DNA of 64,000 nucleotides, from NCBI RefSeq assembly GCF_900155395.1, contig NZ_LT699728.1, positions 124,001 through 188,000 of the forward strand. The letters run 5' to 3'. Positions 15,375 to 23,099 of the stretch are shown here, in pieces. The notes under the pieces were generated by a model. That model was given only the letters and a program-made list of their open reading frames with translations. It had not been told where the DNA came from and ran no database searches. A program made the position numbers and the translations under genes. The stretch comes from Merdibacter massiliensis (GTDB lineage Bacteria; Bacillota_I; Bacilli_A; Erysipelotrichales; Erysipelotrichaceae). Numbering within the stretch: the stretch's first letter is position 1; every line of letters starts with the position of its first letter.

Positions 15375-16619
15375 TTATATATCTAATAATTGTTTTTTCT
15401 TAACAATAAATTCATCCTCAGTTAGCATGCCAAGATCCAGGAGCTCTTTTAACTGTTTTAGTTCGTCATATGGAGATATTTGAGGCTGTTGATGCAAGGT
15501 TTCATTCGACAAATAATCACTTTGTATCTGATCAACAATCCGTTTATCCATCCCCTTAAATTGATGTGCATAGGTTTGATGGAGCATATCAACTGTATGT
15601 CCTAAACGCTTAGCGATATCAAAATCCGTAAAATCATACTTTCCCATATTATTGATAAGATACGAAGCATGGCTATGGCGAAAATCATGAATTCTTATAT
15701 TTTTTAAATTTGATCCCTTTTCATTTGCTAATTTAACGTACTTATCTTTCCAGCGCCTTGGTGTATTGTCTGCAAGAGGCCGATAGAAGCCCCATACAAA
15801 GCAATCATCACAGAAGCCATACATTTTACTACATTCATTTTTCCAATCGTGTAACACATCTCTGACAACATCAAACATGGTTATATTACGAACGCTGTTT
15901 ATAGTTTTGGGAGTCGTAATTTCCCAAGATACTCCTTTAGATTTATATGTTACGCTTTTATAAATATGTACTGTGTTGGTATCGAAATCAATATCTTTCC
16001 ATTGCAAAGCACATGCCTCTCCTTTACGAACACCCATCCAATACAAAAAAAGGAAAAACGATCTTTGTTCTTGATCATCAACAAGGTCAATAAACATTTG
16101 AAATTCATCTGGTTCCCAAAAAACAATATCTTTTTTTATTTCTTCAACTTTTAGATCCTGCTTAACATTATTCATTGGATTCACAGATATATAATCATTT
16201 TGCACACAGTGTTCAAATGTTCTTTTTAAAAAATAATAGTATTTTGAAACAGTTTCTTTTGAATACTTTTTTTCAAGAGATTTTATATACTTTTGCAAAA
16301 TATCCTTATTAATCAAATTTATTCGTTTATTACCAAACACATCACATATTCTTTTCTTTTTCTCTGTATAAGAGATAATAGTCGATTTTTTTACTCCATT
16401 TAGGCTGCCGATAAATTCGTCAGCAGCCTCAGCAAATGTTAAAAAATTTTTTGAGATTTGAATATCCTGGTATTGTTTTTTAAACTTACGATCATACTCT
16501 TCTGCTTCTTTTTTTCCAGTACAACCACGAGCTAGCCTGTGATATTCATAATACGTGCCATCATCCTTTTTTATTTTACCTCGAATATACCACTTACGTC
16601 CTTTCTTTTCTACAGACAT
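15375..16619 (-). CDS. Tyrosine recombinase (phage/ICE-type integrase) with C-terminal SHOCT-like tail
   Basis: The start MSVEKKGRKWYIRGKI at 16619 is preceded by GAGGTG; two in-frame ATGs further upstream (16667, 16625) are less well placed. The product has about 414 residues. The N-terminal AP2-like arm-binding region is followed by a SAM-like core-binding domain (FLTFAEAADEFI). The catalytic domain carries RKGEACALQW (Arg), HDFRHSHASYL (HxxR) and LGHTVDMLHQTYAH (His, Tyr). The last 35 residues (LKELLDLGMLTEDEFIVKKK) match a SHOCT-like short helical hairpin. The gene abuts tRNA-Ser(CGA), a typical attachment site. Confidence 0.88.
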   Translation of the reverse strand: MSVEKKGRKWYIRGKIKKDDGTYYEYHRLARGCTGKKEAEEYDRKFKKQYQDIQISKNFLTFAEAADEFIGSLNGVKKSTIISYTEKKKRICDVFGNKRINLINKDILQKYIKSLEKKYSKETVSKYYYFLKRTFEHCVQNDYISVNPMNNVKQDLKVEEIKKDIVFWEPDEFQMFIDLVDDQEQRSFFLFLYWMGVRKGEACALQWKDIDFDTNTVHIYKSVTYKSKGVSWEITTPKTINSVRNITMFDVVRDVLHDWKNECSKMYGFCDDCFVWGFYRPLADNTPRRWKDKYVKLANEKGSNLKNIRIHDFRHSHASYLINNMGKYDFTDFDIAKRLGHTVDMLHQTYAHQFKGMDKRIVDQIQSDYLSNETLHQQPQISPYDELKQLKELLDLGMLTEDEFIVKKKQLLDI

Positions 16620-16708
16620 CCCCATCACCTCTACCTTTATAAAGACATAAAAGTCATGATTTTTCAATATTTTTTCGTCATATTTTTCGGCATATGCATT
16701 TACAAAAA

Positions 16709-16738
16709 TAAAAAAAGCCTATAAATAAAGGCTTTTTG
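16709..16738 (-). terminator. Terminator of tRNA-Ser(CGA)
   Basis: On the minus strand AAGCCT..AGGCTT is followed by a long T run, 10 bases downstream of the tRNA 3' end and before the integrase. Confidence 0.7.
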
Positions 16739-16748
16739 TACTATATGG

Positions 16749-16834
16749 CGGAGATGGTGGGAGTCGAACCCACGCGCCCTTGCGGACCTATCGCATTTCG
16801 AGTGCGACCTCTTCAGCCTCTTGAGTACATCTCC
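16749..16834 (-). tRNA. tRNA-Ser(CGA)
   Basis: Acceptor arms GGAGATG/CATCTCC with G discriminator, a long variable arm, T-arm GGTTCGACTCC and anticodon loop CTCGAAA give anticodon CGA. CCA is not encoded. The integrase gene lies on the 3' side, so the tRNA 3' end is the likely attachment site of the element carrying the AbiL-like genes. Confidence 0.93.
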
Positions 16835-16960
16835 AAATTTTATTTGAACAGAAATATCGTACTACAATGAACAAAGAATAGCAAGCAACTTCAACAAAAG
16901 ATTATAAAATAGAAAAGTAAAATTTTTTCATATTAAAAAAAATATAAGTGGATCATATAA
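16835..16960. other. Short AT-rich intergenic region upstream of tRNA-Ser
   Basis: Expected to hold the tRNA promoter on the minus strand; no clear consensus promoter was picked out. Confidence 0.3.
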
Positions 16961-17004
16961 AAAAAGGTGAATTTTACTGCACCAGCAATGAAATTCACCT
17001 TTTT
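16961..17004 (-). terminator. Terminator of the surface-protein gene at 17034
   Basis: AAAAAGGTGAATTT (16961-16974) pairs with AAATTCACCTTTTT (16991-17004), a 14-bp stem rich in A/T at its base. Confidence 0.7.
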
Positions 17005-17033
17005 ATAGTCTTTAATTACTTACGATTATTTTA

Positions 17034-18782
17034 TCAGTTGCTTTCCTTTTTCAATGCAAATGCAGCTGTACATCCAAGAGCCAGCAATGCAGCAAAAGCA
17101 AAGATACCTGCTGGATCATTGACACCCGTATCTACTGTGTTTTCTTCCTTCGAATTTTCCGTCGCAGTATCCGGTTGTTCTCCAGGCTGTACAGTTGATG
17201 CTTTTACAATTGTAAACTGTGTTTCTGCACTACCTGTCGTAGATACAATTGCCAATTTATATGTACCTTCTTTTAAAGTACCTAAGAAGGACGGCTGCAA
17301 TGTCACGATCGTACTGCCTTCTTTTACTGTGTAATATTTGCTTTCTACTTCTTTGTCATTTACCAATACTTTTACAAAGTCATTATATTCAGCATTGGAA
17401 GTAAAGCTCAGTCCATCTTTGCTTCCCTGTTGCCATACTCCGTCTTTACCTTTTATTATTTCTGGAACAAATACTACGTAATTTGGATCTTTTTCGCCGC
17501 AAATCGTACATACGCCATTTTCATAATTATGACCTAATTTTGCAATGACTTGTCCTTTTTCAAGGATCTTGCCGCATTGTGTACAAATCTTATCTCCTGT
17601 ATAACCTTCCGTTGTACAAGTTGCTTCTTTTGCATTTGCAATTTCGGTCACATCATGATTATCGACGATGAAATGTTGGTCTTTGTCCATCGTAGTAAAT
17701 CCATCTTTTTCAACAGTGGAAACCACAGCTTTTTCCTTATTGATCAGTTCTTCAGTTCCAGCACTATCTGTATAATAGCCTGCTTGCTGTACCATCACTT
17801 CAGCTGCTGTTCCAGACATTTCTAATGTTGTAATTCCTTGAGAAGCGGCTGCATCGTATCTTCCATCACCTAATAAGATATCACCGTTGCCGCAATTCGT
17901 TTTACCCTCACTATAAATGAAAGAGACATCTCTCACTGTTAAATTCGTTTCTGCCGTATCTTTTGCAACGATTCTGATTGGTGCGGCATACGTCTTTGTG
18001 CTAGCTGCCTGCGGAGAATCTGAAAGAGCACAGTCAGTAAACGTACAGTTTTGAAGCAGGATATTTTGTACGCCGGATGACTTATGATTAATGTTCATAC
18101 CTACTGAAATATGATTGAAATGTGTATCAATTAATGAGATTTCTCCAGGTGCATTTGTATAAAATGCAGTATTTGGATTGCTGCCTTTTGTCGCATCAAA
18201 GCTGCAGCCAACTAGTGAAATATTCAAAATACCTTTTTGATTAACCGTATTCGTAAAATAGATGCGGTTCATATTTTGGCAGTTTTCAAAATTCAAATGA
18301 ACTGTATAATCTGTATTTCTTTGTCCCCATGCTGCAATGCCGTCTAAATCCTTTACAGTAACTGTAATTTCTTTATCTAAAAAAGTCCCATTTTGATCTT
18401 GTTTCCCTGTTGAACGATCATATGCATACGTATCGATTTCTATATCATATTCCCCGCCGGAAACATAAGCACCGTTACCATAAATGATCAGATCATCTGC
18501 AACATGTCCATGGGTCATGCTGCCAACATCTGCTCCTGGCTTGCAATACAATACGGCAACTTCTGATGGCGTGCTCATATATACTGCCGTCAATGCATTA
18601 GCCAGAGTGTCATAATAATTTCCATCATAATAAACCGTCTTTCCTTCACCAAAGCTTTTACTATTTACCCCCTCTGGTAAAGTAACAATTTCTGCTGTCT
18701 CTTGTCCTTTTGTTACGATTGGTGTCATTACCATGATCATCATAAAGCTCAACAGCAATGCTAAAAAAGATCTCTTCTTCAT
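17034..18782 (-). CDS. Membrane- or wall-anchored surface protein with beta-helix, CxxCG repeats and X2-like domain
   Basis: The 582-residue product starts after GGAGGT with a signal peptide (MKKRSFLALLLSFMMIMVM). A beta-helix-like region (residues about 60-330) is followed by two short CxxCG modules (CTQCGKILEKG; NGVCTICGEKDPN) and a module nearly identical in pattern to the C-terminus of the protein at 3262-5172 (LSFTSNAEYNDFVKV, GSTIVTLQPSFLGTLKEG). It ends in NTVDTGVNDP, a hydrophobic helix and KKESN. It is a second member of a local surface-protein family; the ligand is unknown. Confidence 0.75.
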   Translation of the reverse strand: MKKRSFLALLLSFMMIMVMTPIVTKGQETAEIVTLPEGVNSKSFGEGKTVYYDGNYYDTLANALTAVYMSTPSEVAVLYCKPGADVGSMTHGHVADDLIIYGNGAYVSGGEYDIEIDTYAYDRSTGKQDQNGTFLDKEITVTVKDLDGIAAWGQRNTDYTVHLNFENCQNMNRIYFTNTVNQKGILNISLVGCSFDATKGSNPNTAFYTNAPGEISLIDTHFNHISVGMNINHKSSGVQNILLQNCTFTDCALSDSPQAASTKTYAAPIRIVAKDTAETNLTVRDVSFIYSEGKTNCGNGDILLGDGRYDAAASQGITTLEMSGTAAEVMVQQAGYYTDSAGTEELINKEKAVVSTVEKDGFTTMDKDQHFIVDNHDVTEIANAKEATCTTEGYTGDKICTQCGKILEKGQVIAKLGHNYENGVCTICGEKDPNYVVFVPEIIKGKDGVWQQGSKDGLSFTSNAEYNDFVKVLVNDKEVESKYYTVKEGSTIVTLQPSFLGTLKEGTYKLAIVSTTGSAETQFTIVKASTVQPGEQPDTATENSKEENTVDTGVNDPAGIFAFAALLALGCTAAFALKKESN

Positions 18783-18959
18783 AATAACCTCCTTCTCTAG
18801 TTGCTTTCAGACATGTCTGCCTTTCTAACTTAAATATAGCATTATTTACACCCTGTCACAAGATAAGAAACCAAATCAATAAAGTTCATATTTTCCTCAT
18901 ATGCAAGAGATTTATCCTGCTTAACGAGGAAGATAGAACTTTTCATCTGCATCAATCGT

Positions 18960-21110
18960 TTAATTTTCTTTCACATATTGCTGTAAGGTGAATGCAGCCA
19001 ATGTAAAGCTGTCTTCAATTTCTTTGCTTGCGATTGCTTTCAATAATTGTTCTTTGGTATAGAGCAGTATTTCTTCAATGCCTTCTTTCATTTCGCCATG
19101 ATCAAACGTATCAATCTCTGCCTGATACACAGATACTTTTGTTCCTAAGATTCCACTATCTCCTGTGATCTCTCCTAAATATGCGGGTATGCCTATTACC
19201 TTTCCGCCAATTTCTTCCATTATCTCTTTCTTGACATTTTCTATGGCTGTTATATCCATTTCCCCAAATCCACGGATAAATCCCATCTGATAATCACGGA
19301 TAGCATGCCTAAATTGTCTTAATAATAAATAGCTGCCTTGATAGATGGCAACGACAACAACAGCTCCTGATGGAACCGTTGGTATAAATCGCTCATAAGT
19401 GAAATATTGATTTACGCCTTGATGAATTAAATCGACGATATGTAAATAATACGGGCTTTCATGTATGACTCCCACCTGTGTATGATGAGCAAGTTCATAT
19501 TGCAACAAGATATCATATTCTTTTTTCGGGTCAACAAGAGGCAGCAAATGATTATCCGCAAACATCTCTTTTCGCTTTTCCCACAATTGTTGATACTTTA
19601 TTAGATTGCTTTGTTTCGCATCTGTTTGCTCTTTTCTTTTATGCTTTTTCTCAAAACGAAAATGATGAATCTCATTCCAATTCACATACGATGCAACCTG
19701 TATTTTTGATAATTGCCAAAAATCTTTCCATGCTTTTTTGCATTCTTTGCCAATCTCCCATAAATTAGAAACTGTTGCAATCTGTTCCATGATCACTGTC
19801 ATTAAATTTGCCGCAACAAAGACAAAGATTACTTTCAATATATCATTGGAAAAGAGCTGTGAAATAAATTGACTGGAAAAATCAGATGCCGAATCCTCTA
19901 TCCATGTATAGATAATAATTGGAATTAAAGACAATAATGATGCTGTTAGAATCTTCCCCAGTTTACGATAGTTTTGTTTCTTTTGATAATCTCTTCGCTT
20001 TACATAATCATTCTCATACAATTCGATATCATTCTCCTGCTTTTGTTGCTTTTCTTCTTTCTGAATCATTCGTAAAGCTAAATCCCAATCCGGGCATAAT
20101 TTTTCTGCGTCAAACCATTGAAATTGATTGCTTTCTTCATATAGATATTCTTGATCATAATCAATATCTTGTTTCCATTCATATTGCAGTCGAGCAAAGA
20201 AATCATTTTGAAAAGAAGTGTGATCTGACTCAAAAAGTGAGCAGATCTCATAATGTTTGGATACATTATAAATACTATATTCGACAGTATAGTTATAGCA
20301 GAGATGAATGATGCATTCAGCAAATGCAAATAATTGTTTTGAATATTCTCTTTTTTTATTTAACAGGCATAAGAGCCATTCTGAACGACTATTGTTATTT
20401 TTATGATGATGGGATAACTGTTGTCCTATTTCTTTCAATATGGACTTTGTTTCTGTAAACAAAGCATTCTCAGATTCAAAAGAAAGAATCTGTTCCATAA
20501 ATGTTGCAAATGGTACCTGTGGATACTCTGTCGTATATTCCGTAATCGGCAAAGCATATGCATCATACATACTGATCTTCAGGATAACTTCAATAAAGCG
20601 TTTAAGATAAGACAATGTTTCTAGAGCTTCTTCTTTTCCTAAGATCGAAGATATGAAATGACCATCGATGTACTCATCAAATACGGGGAGTGCATGGTCA
20701 TTTTTATTTTGTTTTTCTATCAGATCACTAAATTTTGATAAATCTGCATATTTTAATGCCTCTAATACCTCTTTTTGCAAATAGTATTGATTGCTTTTCA
20801 TTGGCAATGAAGAATATATAAAATTTCGTTTTTCTTCTATTGATTTCTGAATGTAATAAGAAGGTGTACGGCAATCCCCAAAACGTGCATATTTTAAATG
20901 TCCTTTTTGAAACAGCTGCAATAATGTGTTCATTTGTTGTTTCGTACGCAGCATAGACAGGATTGCTCTAGAATCTGTCAATTGGTTGAGTGACAATACA
21001 ACACAATTCCCATTACAGACAATTTCATCAAACAATGCCTGTTGTCCTTTGATTACTTGTTGATCACTTTTTCTTACAGAATCTAATTCATATAAATATA
21101 CATAACGCAT
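18960..21110 (-). CDS. Large two-transmembrane protein with C-terminal NUDIX hydrolase domain
   Basis: The 716-residue protein has three parts. Residues 1-360 are soluble and unrecognised (MRYVYLYELDSVRKSDQQVI, with a conserved-looking RFGDCRTPSYYIQ). Residues about 395-460 contain two hydrophobic segments (LTASLLSLIPIIIYTW; ILKVIFVFVAANLMTVI). Residues about 570-716 form a NUDIX domain whose box reads GFGEMDITAIENVKKEIMEE, with Lys in place of the usual Arg before Glu. NUDIX enzymes cleave nucleoside diphosphates linked to another group. It is divergent from, and adjacent to, the left loaP block. A nucleotide-sugar or ADP-ribose substrate is possible but unproven. Confidence 0.65.
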   Translation of the reverse strand: MRYVYLYELDSVRKSDQQVIKGQQALFDEIVCNGNCVVLSLNQLTDSRAILSMLRTKQQMNTLLQLFQKGHLKYARFGDCRTPSYYIQKSIEEKRNFIYSSLPMKSNQYYLQKEVLEALKYADLSKFSDLIEKQNKNDHALPVFDEYIDGHFISSILGKEEALETLSYLKRFIEVILKISMYDAYALPITEYTTEYPQVPFATFMEQILSFESENALFTETKSILKEIGQQLSHHHKNNNSRSEWLLCLLNKKREYSKQLFAFAECIIHLCYNYTVEYSIYNVSKHYEICSLFESDHTSFQNDFFARLQYEWKQDIDYDQEYLYEESNQFQWFDAEKLCPDWDLALRMIQKEEKQQKQENDIELYENDYVKRRDYQKKQNYRKLGKILTASLLSLIPIIIYTWIEDSASDFSSQFISQLFSNDILKVIFVFVAANLMTVIMEQIATVSNLWEIGKECKKAWKDFWQLSKIQVASYVNWNEIHHFRFEKKHKRKEQTDAKQSNLIKYQQLWEKRKEMFADNHLLPLVDPKKEYDILLQYELAHHTQVGVIHESPYYLHIVDLIHQGVNQYFTYERFIPTVPSGAVVVVAIYQGSYLLLRQFRHAIRDYQMGFIRGFGEMDITAIENVKKEIMEEIGGKVIGIPAYLGEITGDSGILGTKVSVYQAEIDTFDHGEMKEGIEEILLYTKEQLLKAIASKEIEDSFTLAAFTLQQYVKEN

Positions 21111-21170
21111 GCCATCATCCCCTTGTTCCCTTTCATTTTATCATTTCTTTTTCTACTTTTGATCTGTTTC

Positions 21171-21211
21171 TTCTTTTTCATGGATAATTCCGGATTATCC
21201 ATGAAAAAGAA
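21171..21211. repeat. Palindrome at the outer edge of the left loaP repeat
   Basis: Two perfect 17-base arms (TTCTTTTTCATGGATAA, 21171-21187; complement 21195-21211) surround TTCCGGA. The right-hand repeat keeps only the inner GGATAA/TTATCC arms (48722-48740). The repeated block begins within this palindrome. No T run follows on either strand, so it does not look like a terminator. Confidence 0.7.
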
Positions 21212-21240
21212 TATCAAAGAAGCAATCGTCGCAGTGTCGC

Positions 21241-21270
21241 GTTGTTTCGATGATAGGATCATCACACAAC
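21241..21270 (+). promoter_or_regulatory. Leader hairpin, candidate LoaP recognition element (copy A)
   Basis: The 30 bases form an outer stem GTTGT/ACAAC, an internal loop and an inner stem GATGAT/ATCATC closed by AGG. LoaP proteins are known to bind a small RNA hairpin in the 5' leader of their target operon; position and size fit, but the exact LoaP consensus cannot be verified here. Confidence 0.5.
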
Positions 21271-21330
21271 TGTCTACCATGTATGAAACATGATGGATGG
21301 GCGAAGCATATTCTTATGGAGGTGCAGCGT

Positions 21331-21849
21331 ATGGAACAGTGGTACGTCATACAAGTACGTACAGGGAAAGAACAATGGGTCATCAAAGCGTGCGATCTTT
21401 TGATCGATGAACCATGCCTGAGCAAAAGCTTCATCCCCTTCAGCAAACGGCTTCGCAAATACAGAGGAGAATGGGTCGAGAGAACCGAGATCTTATTTCC
21501 AGGCTATGTATTCATGATCAGTGATGATCCGACACGACTGTATCAGGCATTAAAGAAGATACCTGATCTGACAAAGATGCTTGGAAAGAACAAACAAGAG
21601 ATCTATCCCCTGCCAGAAGATGAAGTAACTTTTCTAAAATCGTTTGGTGAAGAAGAACAGATCGTTGACATGTCAACGGGCTATATCGAGGGAGATAAAA
21701 TCATCGTGGAATGCGGACCTTTGAAAGGAAAAGAAGGATTGATCAAACGGATCGACCGGCATAAACGAATTGCAGAGATCGAGATCGAATTCTTAGGAGA
21801 ACAAAGGAAAGCAAAAGTCGGCTTAGAGATCGTAAGGAAGAACATATAG
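21331..21849 (+). CDS. loaP: LoaP-type NusG paralogue, processive antiterminator (copy A)
   Basis: The product is 172 residues from MEQWYVIQVRTGKEQW, with GGAGGT 7 bases upstream. An in-frame ATG at 21250 lies inside the leader hairpin and lacks a ribosome-binding site. Residues 1-110 form the NGN domain (LFPGYVFMISDDP); residues about 120-172 are a KOW motif (YIEGDKIIVECGPLKGKEG). LoaP acts with RNA polymerase to read through terminators in long polysaccharide or secondary-metabolite operons. An intrinsic terminator directly follows this gene and precedes the first biosynthetic gene, as expected of an operon it controls. The protein is identical to that of copy B. Confidence 0.9.
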   Translation: MEQWYVIQVRTGKEQWVIKACDLLIDEPCLSKSFIPFSKRLRKYRGEWVERTEILFPGYVFMISDDPTRLYQALKKIPDLTKMLGKNKQEIYPLPEDEVTFLKSFGEEEQIVDMSTGYIEGDKIIVECGPLKGKEGLIKRIDRHKRIAEIEIEFLGEQRKAKVGLEIVRKNI

Positions 21850-21867
21850 CAATGTATGTTCTTTTTC
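21838..21867 (+). terminator. Intrinsic terminator between loaP and cassette A
   Basis: AAGAACATA (21838-21846) pairs with TATGTTCTT (21855-21863) and runs into TTTTTC. The T run exists only in the cassette direction. It overlaps the loaP stop codon and would stop transcription before the cassette unless antitermination acts. Confidence 0.75.
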
Positions 21868-21890
21868 TATGGGATGAGGGAGGATTCAAA

Positions 21891-23099
21891 ATGACAAAAA
21901 TGAATATACCATTTTCTCCACCAGATTTAACAGACAAAGAAATTCAATCTGTTGGTGAAGCCTTAAAATCAGGGTGGATTACGACTGGACCAAAAACAAA
22001 AGAATTTGAAAGAAGAATATCTGCATATATTGGTACAGATAAAACAGTATGTTTAAATAGTGCTACAGCATGTATGGAATTAACGTTACGCATTCTTGGA
22101 GTGGGTCCTGGAGATGAAGTTATTGTTCCTGCATATACCTATACTTCATCATGTTCAGTCATTTGTCATGTAGGGGCAACTCCAATCATAATCGATTCCC
22201 AATCAAATTGTGTGGAAATGGATTATGATCAAATGGAGGCAGCAATTACAGATAAAACGAAGGTCATTATTCCTGTAGATATTGCAGGTGTTATCTGTGA
22301 TTATGAGCGTATCTATCAAGCAGTTGAAAAAAAGAAAGACTTATTTAAAGCAAATAATGCCATACAAAAAGCATATAACCGCATAATTGTATTAGCAGAT
22401 GCTGCTCATGCTTTTGGTGCTATGAAAAATGGAAAACGTTGCGGTCAATTTGCTGATTTTACTTCCTTTAGCTTTCATGCAGTAAAAAATTTAACTACTG
22501 CAGAAGGTGGAGCCATTACATGGAGAAATCATGAAGGAATTGATAATGAATATATTTATAAACAATTTCAATTATTATCTTTGCATGGCCAGACAAAAGA
22601 TGCATTGCATAAAAATCAATTAGGAGCTTGGGAATATGATATTGTTTCTCCAGCTTATAAATGCAATATGACTGATATTATGGCAGCTATTGGTTTGGTG
22701 CAATTAGATCGTTATGAAGAAATGTTAAATTGGAGACATGAAATTATTAAAATGTATAATGAGGCTTTTTCATCTCTTCCAGTTACTTTATTGAATCATT
22801 GCGATGAAAATCACAGATCTAGCGGACATTTATATTTGGTAAGAATACAAGGTGCAACAGAAGAAAAAAGAAATGAAATTATTATTAAGATGGCAGAAAG
22901 AGGTATTGCTTGTAACGTACATTATAAGCCACTGCCAATGATGACTGCCTATAAAGATATGGGGTTCAATATCAAAGACTATCCAAATGCACATCAATTA
23001 TATGTAAACGAAATCACTTTGCCCTTATATAGTAAATTAAAAAAATCAGAAATTGACTATATAATTAGTAATTTTTGTGAGGTAGTTGAGAGGTTATGA
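21891..23099 (+). CDS. DegT/DnrJ/EryC1-family sugar aminotransferase (cassette A, first gene)
   Basis: The start MTKMNIPFSPPDLTD is 8 bases after GGGAGG, which lies inside the 705-bp repeat. The 402-residue protein has the PLP fold of sugar aminotransferases: LNSATACMELTLR, VIVPAYTYTSS, LADAAHAFGAM (PLP-binding Asp) and the Schiff-base lysine in SFHAVKNLTTAEGG. It would convert a 4-keto sugar nucleotide to the 4-amino form; the only 4,6-dehydratase in the locus is at 48807-50684, outside the cassette. It overlaps the next gene by 4 bases. Confidence 0.88.
   Translation: MTKMNIPFSPPDLTDKEIQSVGEALKSGWITTGPKTKEFERRISAYIGTDKTVCLNSATACMELTLRILGVGPGDEVIVPAYTYTSSCSVICHVGATPIIIDSQSNCVEMDYDQMEAAITDKTKVIIPVDIAGVICDYERIYQAVEKKKDLFKANNAIQKAYNRIIVLADAAHAFGAMKNGKRCGQFADFTSFSFHAVKNLTTAEGGAITWRNHEGIDNEYIYKQFQLLSLHGQTKDALHKNQLGAWEYDIVSPAYKCNMTDIMAAIGLVQLDRYEEMLNWRHEIIKMYNEAFSSLPVTLLNHCDENHRSSGHLYLVRIQGATEEKRNEIIIKMAERGIACNVHYKPLPMMTAYKDMGFNIKDYPNAHQLYVNEITLPLYSKLKKSEIDYIISNFCEVVERL

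Larger units (their letters stand above)
21182..21886 (+). repeat. 705-bp loaP block, inverted repeat copy A
   Basis: The block matches the reverse complement of 48036-48740 along its whole length. I found three differences, all silent third positions in loaP (21696, 21699, 21786). It contains a leader hairpin, loaP, an intrinsic terminator and the GGGAGG ribosome-binding site of the next gene, and ends between that site and the start codon. Outside the block, the flanks on both sides are unrelated. Confidence 0.9.

Noticed and set aside
13241-16748. Direct repeat of the tRNA-Ser 3' end marking the other boundary of the integrated element
   Set aside because: I searched by eye to the left of the integrase and found no convincing second copy within the window.
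21161-21190. Promoter TTGATC-18-GATAAT before the left loaP
   Set aside because: Spacing and -35 are weak compared with the right-hand promoter; noted as the main alternative to a silent cassette A but not annotated.
21250-21330. In-frame upstream start of loaP (27 extra residues)
   Set aside because: The ATG lies inside the leader hairpin without a ribosome-binding site; the ATG at 21331 has GGAGGT and matches the usual NusG N-terminus.
21852-21890. In-frame N-terminal extension of both first cassette genes starting inside the terminator loop
   Set aside because: Both cassette genes have a better start right after GGGAGG; the extension is encoded by the terminator and is shared only because it lies in the repeat.
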